This document shows, piece by piece, positions 6,518 through 13,710 of a stretch of 18,571 nt of DNA. The stretch comes from Candidatus Binatus soli (GTDB lineage Bacteria; Desulfobacterota; Binatia; Binatales; Binataceae), in contig DLMJ01000024.1 of NCBI GenBank assembly GCA_002479255.1, positions 1 through 18,571 on the forward strand, read 5' to 3'. A program made the position numbers and the translations under genes. The notes beneath the pieces were generated by a model. The model made no database searches. It saw only the letters and a program-made list of their open reading frames with translations, and was not told the origin of the DNA. The first letter of the stretch is position 1. Each line of letters starts with the position of its first letter.

Positions 6518-7995
6518 TCGCGCGCCCCGGCCATCAGCAGGCCCAGCCGTTCGGGATCGCGCTCGCCGGGATTCGTCTCACGGATTTTTCCGCGGCTGAT
6601 AATCAGCAGCCGCCCGCATATCGCAAGCAACTCGTCAAGGTCGCTCGAAATCAGAATCACCGCGCCCCCGCCGGCAGCGAAAGCGAAGTCGAGAATCGTG
6701 CGATGGACTTCGGCGGTTGCGGCCAGGTCGAGGCCGCGGCAGATATTGTGCGCGACGATGACTCGCGGCCGCGACGCGATCGCACGCGCTACTTCCAGGC
6801 GCTGCCGGTTGCCACCCGAAAGCGCGCTGGCGAAGGTTTCAGGACCGGGCGCGCGAATTCGAAATCGGTCGATGAGTTCGCGGCAAAGATCGATTGCGCG
6901 CGAAGTGTTCAACCATCCGTGCGATGTCACCCGCTCCCGGAGCGGACGCGCGAGAATCAGGTTTTCCCACAGCCGCATATCGAGGATGAGTCCGTCGAGG
7001 TCGCGATTTTGCGGTATCACCGCCATCGCGCCGCCTGACGGCCCCTCATGCAGATTTATTTTCCCACTGCTCGAATGGCGTGCGCCCGCGAGCAATTCGA
7101 CGAGTTCGGTCTGGCCGTTGCCGTCAACGCCGGCGATTCCCACGATCTCGCCGGCGGCGACGCTAAACGAAAGCCGGTCGAGAATCCGGCGACCGCTATG
7201 ATCGTCGAGGGTCAGGTTTTCGATTTGGAGCACGGGATCGCCCGCATGCGACGGCGTCGCGGACGCGGCAGGCTGAGTCTCGATTTCGCCAATCATCAGG
7301 CCGGCCAGTTTCTCCTCGCTGGTCTGGGCCGGAGTCGTGCGGGCGACCACGCGGCCGCGGCGCAGCACGGTGATCCGATCGGCGACTGCGATCGCCTCGG
7401 CAAGCTTGTGCGTAATCAGCACCACGATTCGGCCCTCGCCGCGCAGATTGCGCAGCAAGTCCAGGAATGCGGTCAGTTCCGAAGGTGCGAGTACGCTGGT
7501 CGGTTCATCGAGAATCAGGACCCGCGGGTTGAAGCTGAGCGCGCGCAGCACTTCGAGCCGAACGCGCTCGGCAACTGAACGATTCTCGACGGTGGCGGCG
7601 GCCGGCGGCATTTCGAACCCGAGTTTCGCGGCGAGCGAGCGCGCACGCATCGCGATAGCATCGAGATCGAGCGCGCCGGCGTTGGTGTCGAAGCCGCCCA
7701 ACGCGAGATTTTCCTCCCACGTCATCCGCTCGAACAGCATCGGGCTCTGATGCACCGCCGCAATTCCGGCCGCCAGCGCCGCGCGCGGTGAGCCTGCCTG
7801 CAGCGGCCGTCCATCGAGGATGGCTTCGCCATGGTCGGCGGCGAGCGAGCCGGCCAGCACGTTCATCAAGGTGGTCTTGCCGGCGCCGTTTTCGCCGACC
7901 AGCGCGTGAATCTCGCCGGGCAGCGCTTCGAAATCGACAGCGTCGAGCGCGAGCGTACGGCCGAAGCGCTTGGTTATGGCGTTGGCGCGGAGCAA
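6514..7995 (-). CDS. ABC transporter ATP-binding protein with two tandem ATPase domains (sugar/nucleoside-import type)
   Basis: The 493-residue protein resembles RbsA/MglA and the nucleoside-importer ATPase YufO. Domain 1 (about 1-240) has Walker A GENGAGKT (34-41), Walker B LILDEPTS (160-167) and the H-switch THK (195-197), but a weak signature RSVAE (139-143) where LSxGE is expected. Domain 2 (about 255-493) has a Walker A lacking lysine (GVDGNGQT, 289-296), an intact LSGGN signature (392-396) and no catalytic Glu in its Walker B region (VIVAHN). One composite site thus looks active and the other degenerate, an asymmetry usual for this family. The TTG start at 7995 directly abuts the TAG of the upstream gene; no later start precedes Walker A. 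No permease or binding-protein gene is next to it. Substrate unknown. Confidence 0.88.
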   Translation of the reverse strand: MLRANAITKRFGRTLALDAVDFEALPGEIHALVGENGAGKTTLMNVLAGSLAADHGEAILDGRPLQAGSPRAALAAGIAAVHQSPMLFERMTWEENLALGGFDTNAGALDLDAIAMRARSLAAKLGFEMPPAAATVENRSVAERVRLEVLRALSFNPRVLILDEPTSVLAPSELTAFLDLLRNLRGEGRIVVLITHKLAEAIAVADRITVLRRGRVVARTTPAQTSEEKLAGLMIGEIETQPAASATPSHAGDPVLQIENLTLDDHSGRRILDRLSFSVAAGEIVGIAGVDGNGQTELVELLAGARHSSSGKINLHEGPSGGAMAVIPQNRDLDGLILDMRLWENLILARPLRERVTSHGWLNTSRAIDLCRELIDRFRIRAPGPETFASALSGGNRQRLEVARAIASRPRVIVAHNICRGLDLAATAEVHRTILDFAFAAGGGAVILISSDLDELLAICGRLLIISRGKIRETNPGERDPERLGLLMAGARD

Positions 7996-9318
7996 CTAGG
8001 CGGCGCTCACGCCGTAATGGATGCGCACATATTCGAGCGCGGCTTCGCGGGTTTCGAGCGCGCCGTCGAGTTGATGGTCCTCGACGTCCTTCAAAATTTC
8101 CTTGAAGCGCGGCCCGGGCGTAAATCCCAACTGCTTCAGGTCCTCGCCGCCGATTAAACGCGGCGGACGAATCTCGGCTGCGGTCATCGTCGTCATCGCG
8201 CGGCGGCAAAAGTGCCAGAAGCCCAGGTGCGAGCTCGACGCCATCGCGTCCATAAACGCGACTTCCATCAATTCGTCAAACCCGTCTTCCGCGAGCATTC
8301 TCTTCAACGTCGCCGGGCGCATCCGCGGCGCCATGCAGAGCTTCAGATGATTCTTCACCAGGTACGCGACCCGCTCCTGGACCGCGCGCGAGCGCTTCAG
8401 CCGCGCCATGATTTCCGCCGCCTTCACGGCGCCATCCTCGGTGTGCCCGTAGAAGGTGACCTTGTCGCCGGCGACCGCACGGCATTGCGGCTTGGCGATG
8501 TCGTGCAGCAGGATTCCGAACGCAACGGTCTCGCTGCATCCGGCGGGAAGCATCGCGACGCCGATCCGCGTATGGGTGTACACGTCGCCCTCGGGATGGA
8601 AATTTTCGGGCTGCGCGCATCCGGGCATCAGGACGACTTCGGGCAGGATCAATTGCATCAGGCCGCTGTCCATCATCAGATCCATCGCGCGCGCGGCGGC
8701 GCCCTCGGTCATCATCATCACGATTTCTTCGCCGATTCGTTCGGCCGCAATCGAAATAATCGTCGGCGCGGCGCGTTTCATCGCGGCCCAGGTCGCAGGA
8801 TCGATCGTGAAGTTGAGCCGCGCGGCGAAGCGGGCGGCGCGCAGGATGCGCAAATGATCCTCGTCGAACCGGTCGTACGGATTTCCGATCGCGCGGATGA
8901 TTCCGGCGCGCAGATCGCGCATCCCGCCGACCAAATCGATCAGGCGGTCGGCGATCGGATCGTAAAACATCCCGCCGATGGTGAAGTCGCGGCGGATCGC
9001 GTCTTCCTCGATCGCGCCGAAGCGCACGGACGAGGGCCGGCGTCCGTCAGCATATTCGGCATCGGCGCGGAACGTCGCGACCTCGAACAGGTCCTCGTCG
9101 ATCAGCACGCCGATTACGCCGAACCTCGCCCCGACCGCCACGGTGCGGTCGAACAGTTTCTGCACAACCTGGGGACGCGCGTCGGTGGCGACGTCGTAAT
9201 CCTTGGGCTCGACGCCGAGGATTCGATCGCGCACACATCCGCCGGCGAAGACGGCGCGAAAGCCGGAATCGACGAGACGGCGAACGATATAGAGCGCCTT
9301 TTGCTCTTTGTCGCTCAT
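7996..9318 (-). CDS. cca: CCA-adding-type tRNA nucleotidyltransferase / polynucleotide adenylyltransferase with HD domain
   Basis: The 440-residue protein belongs to class II nucleotidyltransferases. The N-terminal head has FAGGCVRD (24-31), the metal-binding DYDVATDA (40-47), the DGRRP loop (91-95) and RRDFTIGG (109-116); RNA/nucleotide-binding motifs continue with DEDHLRILRAARFAARL (152-168). An HD domain follows (ILLHDIAKP, 269-277, with YTHT and YGHT). It repairs or adds the 3' CCA of tRNA; some deltaproteobacterial relatives add only CC or only A, which cannot be settled by eye. The ATG at 9318 has a good SD (GGAGAG, seven-base gap), so a longer in-frame start at 9369 was not used. Its stop TAG is immediately followed by the TTG of the ABC gene in the same frame. 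Confidence 0.88.
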   Translation of the reverse strand: MSDKEQKALYIVRRLVDSGFRAVFAGGCVRDRILGVEPKDYDVATDARPQVVQKLFDRTVAVGARFGVIGVLIDEDLFEVATFRADAEYADGRRPSSVRFGAIEEDAIRRDFTIGGMFYDPIADRLIDLVGGMRDLRAGIIRAIGNPYDRFDEDHLRILRAARFAARLNFTIDPATWAAMKRAAPTIISIAAERIGEEIVMMMTEGAAARAMDLMMDSGLMQLILPEVVLMPGCAQPENFHPEGDVYTHTRIGVAMLPAGCSETVAFGILLHDIAKPQCRAVAGDKVTFYGHTEDGAVKAAEIMARLKRSRAVQERVAYLVKNHLKLCMAPRMRPATLKRMLAEDGFDELMEVAFMDAMASSSHLGFWHFCRRAMTTMTAAEIRPPRLIGGEDLKQLGFTPGPRFKEILKDVEDHQLDGALETREAALEYVRIHYGVSAA

Positions 9319-9340
9319 GGGCGACTCTCCAACCGCGCAT

Positions 9341-9346
9341 TTTATA
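9341..9346 (-). promoter_or_regulatory. Possible -10 element for the cca-ABC unit
   Basis: Read on the minus strand the bases give TATAAA, about 22 bases upstream of the cca ATG, leaving room for the GGAGAG SD. No convincing -35 hexamer is seen 16-18 bases further upstream. Confidence 0.3.
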
Positions 9347-9412
9347 GCGGCGCGATTGGGAGGCGCCATACGGGGGGAGCGGCTAAATGGATGAGTTCGT
9401 CAGGATGCGTAC

Positions 9413-9438
9413 TTCGCCGATTTTTTCTTCGGGGCGAA
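9413..9438. repeat. Inverted repeat downstream of the AI-2E-family gene
   Basis: TTCGCC (9413-9418) pairs with GGCGAA (9433-9438), with two further inner pairs possible around a T-rich loop. On the minus strand it lies about 20 bases past the stop of the AI-2E-family gene. There is no U-tract after the stem on that strand, so it is not a standard intrinsic terminator. Confidence 0.25.
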
Positions 9439-9457
9439 CTGCGTGCGCGCCAGGCGT

Positions 9458-10531
9458 TCAGGCTGCTTCCTTGCCGCTGCCCGAGTATTCCTTTTTATAG
9501 ACGCGCAGCAGAGTCGCAAACACCGACATAATCGCGGGGCCCAGGAACAGGCCAAGCGGTCCGTACGCTTCGAGCCCGCCGAGAATCCCGAGAAACAGCG
9601 CCATAGTGGGCAGGCCCGTGCCGTGCTTCATCGCCAGCGGCTTGATGAAATTGTCGATGACCGCGAGCGCGATCGAACACCAGATGACCAGGCCGACCGC
9701 CGGCGACCAGCCCGACGCAAAGCCCAGGTAGAGCGTCGCGGGAATCCATACCAGTGCAGTGCCGCCGATTGGCATCAGTCCCGCGGCGGACGATGCAATC
9801 GCCAGGAACAGCCAGTACGGCACTCCGAAGATCAGCATGCCCAGGCCGATCGTCACGCCCTGCAGCACGGCGCACAGCATCAGGCCGCGCATCACCGACG
9901 AAAGCGTCGTGCGCAGCGTATCGAAAATCGCCTTCTTATCATCTTCATGCAGCGGGGTCAGGTCGCGCAGGCTGCGGTAGTAGTAGTCGCCGTCGCGCAG
10001 CATGTAGAAGAACGCGAGCAGCGAGATTCCGAAGTCGACAATGAACGAGACGACGTTTTTCGCGGCGTTGGTCGCGTTCCTGGCCACGTAATCGCTGGTC
10101 ATCTGCGCGGCTTGCAGCGTGAGCTTGGGCAGCTCCTCGTCGAGCTTGTAACCGCGTTCCCCCATCCGTTTGCCGACCCATGCGCCGAATTCGGTGTTAA
10201 CCGCCCAGTCGTGCAGCTTCGTCACGCCCCCGCTATTCACCATTTCCGTGGCCTGCGCATAAAGCGCCTGCGCCTCAAGCACGAGACGGCCCGAGGCCCA
10301 AATTGCCGGCAGAACGACGCCAAGCCCGATGACGACGCTGATGATCGCCGACGACAGCGATCGCCGCTTGACGTACTTTTCGACTTCGATCAGCGCGGGA
10401 TGCGCCATGAATGCGAGCAGGATTCCCCACGCCAATGGCGTCAGGAACGGCAGCATCAGTTCGTACAGCTCGTAGGCCATCACGGCCAGAAAGCCGAAGA
10501 AGAAGAGCTGCACTATGCGCTCGCGATCCAT
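9458..10531 (-). CDS. AI-2E/PerM-family (UPF0118) membrane transporter
   Basis: The 357-residue polytopic membrane protein has about seven or eight hydrophobic helices: near 8-30, 32-46, 60-80, a polar/amphipathic stretch 85-155, then 157-178, 212-236, 238-268, 274-297 and 306-342. Family features include the late-loop motifs GLMPIGGTALVWIP (251-264), a small-residue patch and DNFIKP (293-298), followed by GPLGLFLGPAI. The family includes E. coli TqsA (AI-2 export) and Na+/H+-antiporter-like members; the substrate cannot be assigned here. The ATG at 10531 begins MDRERIVQLFFFG, just before the first helix; the open frame runs upstream into the tRNA gene, so longer starts are rejected. SD is weak. 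It stands alone on the minus strand. Confidence 0.87.
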   Translation of the reverse strand: MDRERIVQLFFFGFLAVMAYELYELMLPFLTPLAWGILLAFMAHPALIEVEKYVKRRSLSSAIISVVIGLGVVLPAIWASGRLVLEAQALYAQATEMVNSGGVTKLHDWAVNTEFGAWVGKRMGERGYKLDEELPKLTLQAAQMTSDYVARNATNAAKNVVSFIVDFGISLLAFFYMLRDGDYYYRSLRDLTPLHEDDKKAIFDTLRTTLSSVMRGLMLCAVLQGVTIGLGMLIFGVPYWLFLAIASSAAGLMPIGGTALVWIPATLYLGFASGWSPAVGLVIWCSIALAVIDNFIKPLAMKHGTGLPTMALFLGILGGLEAYGPLGLFLGPAIMSVFATLLRVYKKEYSGSGKEAA

Positions 10532-10556
10532 TTTCTTAAGCCGTGACGTCCCTCCG

Positions 10557-10580
10557 TGCGCGCGCGGTACTTGGCGCGCA
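10557..10580. repeat. Inverted repeat upstream of the AI-2E-family gene
   Basis: TGCGCGC (10557-10563) and GCGCGCA (10574-10580) form a perfect 7-bp stem with a 10-base loop, 26 bases upstream of the minus-strand start at 10531. It could be a 5'-UTR hairpin or a protein-binding dyad; GC-rich chance repeats are common in this sequence. The rest of 10532-10720 shows no gene. Confidence 0.25.
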
Positions 10581-10720
10581 AGCTTAGCAGATGCCCCCAC
10601 TACGGTCGCCTGCCGGCCCACGGTGAATCGGGCCGCGCGATGCTTCGGTTGCCCGCGCGCCCAATATCGGTTACCGTTTGCGTTTGCTTGAAGTATCCAG
10701 TCAATACCCCTCGCCCGTGA

Positions 10721-10795
10721 AGGCACGTAGCTCAGTGGGAGAGCGCTTCCTTGACACGGAAGAGGTCGGCGGTTCAATCCCGCCCGTGCCTACCA
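10721..10795 (+). tRNA. tRNA-Val (anticodon GAC), CCA encoded
   Basis: A complete cloverleaf can be drawn. Acceptor stem AGGCACG pairs with CGTGCCT; T8 A9; D-arm GCTC/GAGC; anticodon stem CTTCC/GGAAG around loop TTGACAC, giving anticodon GAC at positions 34-36 and hence valine (codons GUC and GUU). The five-base variable loop is AGGTC. The T-arm is GGCGG-TTCAATC-CCGCC. Discriminator A is followed by a genomically encoded CCA (10793-10795). The gene lies in the gap between the AI-2E-family gene (opposite strand) and thrS, about 100 bases upstream of the latter. Confidence 0.97.
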
Positions 10796-10883
10796 GGTCC
10801 GTGCCCACAGCCACGCGCGCGAATTTCGCCCCGCCAGTTCATTTCATATGCGCCTGAAGTTCGCTCTTTATCCTGCCATGATT

Positions 10884-10889
10884 AGAATC
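10884..10889 (+). promoter_or_regulatory. Possible -10 element placing transcription start at the thrS ATG
   Basis: TAGAAT lies eight bases before the thrS ATG (10898). With usual spacing RNA would start at about 10896, giving an almost leaderless message. The -35 region is poor. The absence of any SD before thrS fits this reading. Confidence 0.35.
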
Positions 10890-10897
10890 TTCGCTTG

Positions 10898-12838
10898 ATG
10901 AGTTCCAAAATAACTGTAACGTTGAACGGCGAATCGCGCGTCGTGCCGGTTGGCACTATCGTTCGCGACGTACTGAACGGGATCCCAAGCCGCGATCTGG
11001 TGGCCGCGCGCGTCAACGGCAAGGTCGTCGATCTCACGCGCAAGCTTGAACACGACGCCTCCGTCGAGCCGGTGCTGGCCGACTCGCCCGAGGGTCTCGA
11101 GGTAATCCGTCATTCAACGGCGCATCTGATGGCGATGGCGGTGCAATCGCTCTATCCCGGCACACAGGTGACGATCGGCCCGGTTATCGAGGACGGCTTT
11201 TTCTATGACTTCGCGCCCGCCACGCCGTTCACACTCGAGGATTTGCCGAAGATCGAAGCCAAGATGCGCGAGCTGGTGAAGGCCGACCACAAGATCCAGC
11301 GGACTGAAGTGTCGCGCGAGGACGCTATTCGCAAATTCGCCGCGATGGGCGAGAAATACAAAGTCGAGATAATCCAGGGCATCCCGGACGATCACGTGTC
11401 GATCTACAGCCAGGGCGACTGGATGGATCTCTGCCGCGGACCGCACGTCCCCTCGACCCGCTATCTCAAGGCATTCAAGCTCACCAGCGTCGCCGGCGCG
11501 TATTGGCGCGGCGACGAGCACAACGCGATGCTGTCGCGCATCTACGGCACCGCGTTCGCCGGCAAGGAGGCGCTCGAGGAGCATCTGAAACTCGTCGAGC
11601 TCGCCCGCCAGCGCGACCATCGCAAGCTGGGCCGCGAGATGGGCCTCTATATCTTCGATCCAATCTCGCCGGGCTCGCCGTTCTACCTGCCCAAGGGCGT
11701 CATCATCTTCAACGCGCTCGTCGACTACATGCGGCGACTGTACCGGCGCTACGGCTACGACGAGGTCGTCACGCCGCTGATTTTCAAGAACGAGCTTTTC
11801 AAGACCTCGGGGCATTGGGAAAATTTCCGCGAGAATATGTTCCTCTCGCCGGATCCCGACAGTGAGACGCATACTATCGATACCGGCCCCGACGGATGGC
11901 ATCACGGCTATGGGCTCAAGCCCATGAATTGCCCCGGCCATACCTTCGTGTACCGCGCCGAGAAGCGCTCGTACCGCGATCTTCCGCTGCGCTTGGCGGA
12001 GTTCAGCCGGCTGCATCGCGCCGAACGCTCGGGCACGCTGCACGGCCTGATGCGGGTGCGCGCGATGTCGCAAGACGACGCGCACATCTTCTGCAGGGAA
12101 GATCAGATCGAGGACGAAATCACACTGAATCTCCAAATGGTTCGCGACGTTTACGGTGCGCTGGGTTTCGAACGCGTCGAGTTCAAGCTCGCGACGATGC
12201 CGGAGCAGCATCTCGGCACTGAAGAGCAATGGCGTATGGCCGAGGCAAAGCTCGGCAACGCAATGAAGCGCAACGAAATCGCGTACGAGATAAACCCGAA
12301 GGAAGGCGCCTTCTACGGCCCCAAGATCGAGATTTACGTATCCGACGCGCTCAAGCGCAAGTGGCAGGTCGCGACGATACAGCTCGATCCCAACATGCCC
12401 GAGCGCTTCGACCTGACGTACACCAACAGCGCCGGCGCCGAAGAACGTCCCGTCATGATTCATCGCGCGATCCTGGGCTCGCTCGAACGCTTCATAGGCG
12501 TGCTGATCGAACATACCGGCGGCGTGCTGCCCTTGTGGCTCGCGCCAGAGCAGGTGCGGGTGCTGTCGCTTAGCGAAAAGGTCGAGACCTACGCCAACGA
12601 AGCCACCGACCTGCTCAAGCGCGAGGGATTCCGCGCCCATGCCGACATCCGCAACGAGAAGCTCGGTTTCAAGGTTCGTGAAGCCGAACTCGCCAAGGTG
12701 CCGTATATGATCGTGGTCGGCGAGCGCGAGGCCGCCGATCGATCGGTATCGCTCCGGCTGCTGCGCGGCGCGAAGAGCAATGCGATGCCGCTTGCGGCGC
12801 TTGTCGAGCTATTAAAGAAGGAGCCAATCCCGGCTTAG
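10898..12838 (+). CDS. thrS: Threonyl-tRNA synthetase
   Basis: The 646-residue protein has the full ThrRS architecture: TGS domain (1-63), second N-terminal editing domain with H72/H76 (HSTAH) and C179-R-G-P-H183, class II catalytic core (about 245-540) and anticodon-binding domain (about 545-646). Zinc ligands C345, H396 and H522 are each exactly 11 positions later than E. coli C334, H385 and H511. Class II motif 2 (HRAERSGTLHGLMRVRAMSQ) and motif 3 around the end of the core are intact. It charges tRNA-Thr and edits Ser-tRNA-Thr. ATG 10898 is chosen over the overlapping TTG 10895 because the TGS strand begins at MSSKITVTLNG. There is no SD. First gene of the thrS-infC-rpmI-rplT operon. Confidence 0.97.
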   Translation: MSSKITVTLNGESRVVPVGTIVRDVLNGIPSRDLVAARVNGKVVDLTRKLEHDASVEPVLADSPEGLEVIRHSTAHLMAMAVQSLYPGTQVTIGPVIEDGFFYDFAPATPFTLEDLPKIEAKMRELVKADHKIQRTEVSREDAIRKFAAMGEKYKVEIIQGIPDDHVSIYSQGDWMDLCRGPHVPSTRYLKAFKLTSVAGAYWRGDEHNAMLSRIYGTAFAGKEALEEHLKLVELARQRDHRKLGREMGLYIFDPISPGSPFYLPKGVIIFNALVDYMRRLYRRYGYDEVVTPLIFKNELFKTSGHWENFRENMFLSPDPDSETHTIDTGPDGWHHGYGLKPMNCPGHTFVYRAEKRSYRDLPLRLAEFSRLHRAERSGTLHGLMRVRAMSQDDAHIFCREDQIEDEITLNLQMVRDVYGALGFERVEFKLATMPEQHLGTEEQWRMAEAKLGNAMKRNEIAYEINPKEGAFYGPKIEIYVSDALKRKWQVATIQLDPNMPERFDLTYTNSAGAEERPVMIHRAILGSLERFIGVLIEHTGGVLPLWLAPEQVRVLSLSEKVETYANEATDLLKREGFRAHADIRNEKLGFKVREAELAKVPYMIVVGEREAADRSVSLRLLRGAKSNAMPLAALVELLKKEPIPA

Positions 12839-12861
12839 GAAGTTCATCCGGCCACCGAGCC

Positions 12862-12878
12862 GGAGGAGGTGCTTTATC
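12862..12878 (+). promoter_or_regulatory. Strong ribosome binding site with AUC start codon of infC
   Basis: GGAGGAGGT (12862-12870) is a near-perfect SD followed after five bases by ATC at 12876. No ATG, GTG or TTG occurs in the infC frame until GTG 13014, which lies inside the conserved IF-3 N-domain. The spacing and the protein alignment both point to ATC as the start. Confidence 0.8.
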
Positions 12879-13409
12879 CGAAGAGATTTCAGAACCCCGC
12901 CCTCAAGGGAGCCCGCGATTCGCGTCAATAACCTGATTCGCGCTCAAGAAGTTCGTGTAATCGACGCCGACGGCAGCCAGATCGGAATCCTGCCCCTGCG
13001 CGAGGCGATCAAAGTGGCGGAGAGCCGCGGCTTGGATTTGGTCGAGGTCTCATCGACGGCGACGCCCCCGGTATGCCGTGTCACCGACTTCGACAAGTAC
13101 CGGTACTCGCAGAAGAAAAAGTCGCACGACTCCAAGAAGCACACCATCAGCATGATCAAGGAAGTGAAGATGGGGTCGGCGACCGGGAAGCATGATGTGG
13201 ACTTCAAAGTTAACCACATCAAGCGCTTTATCGGTGAAGGTCATCGTGTTAAGCTCACGGTTTCGTTCCGCGGCCGCGCGATTACCCATCCGGAACTCGG
13301 ACGGGCGCTGATCGAGAGAATCATCGCGCAGGTTACGGACATCGCGCAGGCCGAAGGTACGCCCCGGATGGAAGGACGTAACATGTCCGTGCTGCTGACG
13401 CCGCGATAG
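12876..13409 (+). CDS. infC: Translation initiation factor IF-3 with a non-canonical AUC start
   Basis: The 177-residue protein (E. coli: 180) has the N-domain (about 14-75: RVNNLIRAQEVRVID, LREAIKVAESRGLDLVEVS, PPVCRVTDFDKY), a lysine-rich linker helix (about 76-90) and the C-domain (about 91-177: IKEVKM, DVDFKVNHIKRFIGEGHRVK, FRGR, GRNMSVLL). IF-3 binds the 30S subunit, keeps 50S away and rejects non-AUG starts with wrong initiator pairing. E. coli infC starts at AUU, which lets IF-3 repress its own translation; the AUC start here implies the same feedback loop. A frame starting at GTG 13014 would lose about 46 residues of the N-domain and lacks an SD. It lies 37 bases after thrS. Confidence 0.95.
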   Translation: MRRDFRTPPSREPAIRVNNLIRAQEVRVIDADGSQIGILPLREAIKVAESRGLDLVEVSSTATPPVCRVTDFDKYRYSQKKKSHDSKKHTISMIKEVKMGSATGKHDVDFKVNHIKRFIGEGHRVKLTVSFRGRAITHPELGRALIERIIAQVTDIAQAEGTPRMEGRNMSVLLTPR

Positions 13410-13452
13410 GCCGGAAAAGGAAATTACAGGGAACAAGCAAAGCGACCATCGT

Positions 13453-13650
13453 ATGCCGAAAATCAGGACCAGCCGTACCGCCGCCAAGCGTTTTTCCGTG
13501 ACCAAGAGCGGCAAGGTCAAGTTCAAACACGCGTATGCCCGCCATATGTTCTCGGCCAAAAATCCGAAACAGAAAGCGCGGCTCCGCAGGACCGGTATCT
13601 TGGGCAAGGCCGACGCCGAAAAAGTTAAGATAATGATGCCGTACGCGTGA
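13453..13650 (+). CDS. rpmI: 50S ribosomal protein L35
   Basis: A 65-residue, very basic protein with the standard bL35 sequence: MPKIRTSRTAAKRF at the start, KHAYARHMFSAKNPKQKARLR in the middle and GILGKADAEKVKIMMPYA at the end. Length is typical (64-66). It packs into the large ribosomal subunit. It follows infC by 43 bases and precedes rplT by 60; the SD is weak. In E. coli this cistron is repressed by L20 binding upstream RNA; no such pseudoknot can be asserted here by eye. Confidence 0.97.
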   Translation: MPKIRTSRTAAKRFSVTKSGKVKFKHAYARHMFSAKNPKQKARLRRTGILGKADAEKVKIMMPYA

Positions 13651-13710
13651 GTGCGGCCAACTAAAAATTAACTCACCGGATATCTACCAAGGAAGGATTT
13701 CACTACTCCG

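Noticed and set aside
9319..9369. Upstream start for the cca protein
   Set aside because: The 17 extra residues show no conservation pattern, and ATG 9318 has a clear GGAGAG SD; the TATAAA-like -10 lies inside the extension.
10532..10777. N-terminal extension of the AI-2E-family protein
   Set aside because: It would run through the tRNA-Val gene on the opposite strand and has no hydrophobic or family-like content; the family start fits ATG 10531.
10878..10898. Six-codon frame MIRIFA ending TGATG on the thrS start
   Set aside because: It has no SD and the -10-like TAGAAT lies inside it; unlike the mini-ORF before tolB it has no independent support.
11114..12640. Long open frame antisense to thrS (about 508 codons)
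   Set aside because: A shadow of a high-GC gene: Arg/His/Ala/Val-rich translation without domain motifs. The same applies to long antisense frames over tolA (1224-2276), cca (8212-9531, plus) and pheT (16169-17626).
13014..13409. IF-3 starting at GTG 13014
   Set aside because: It removes most of the conserved N-domain, has no SD, and conserved IF-3 sequence continues upstream to ATC 12876.
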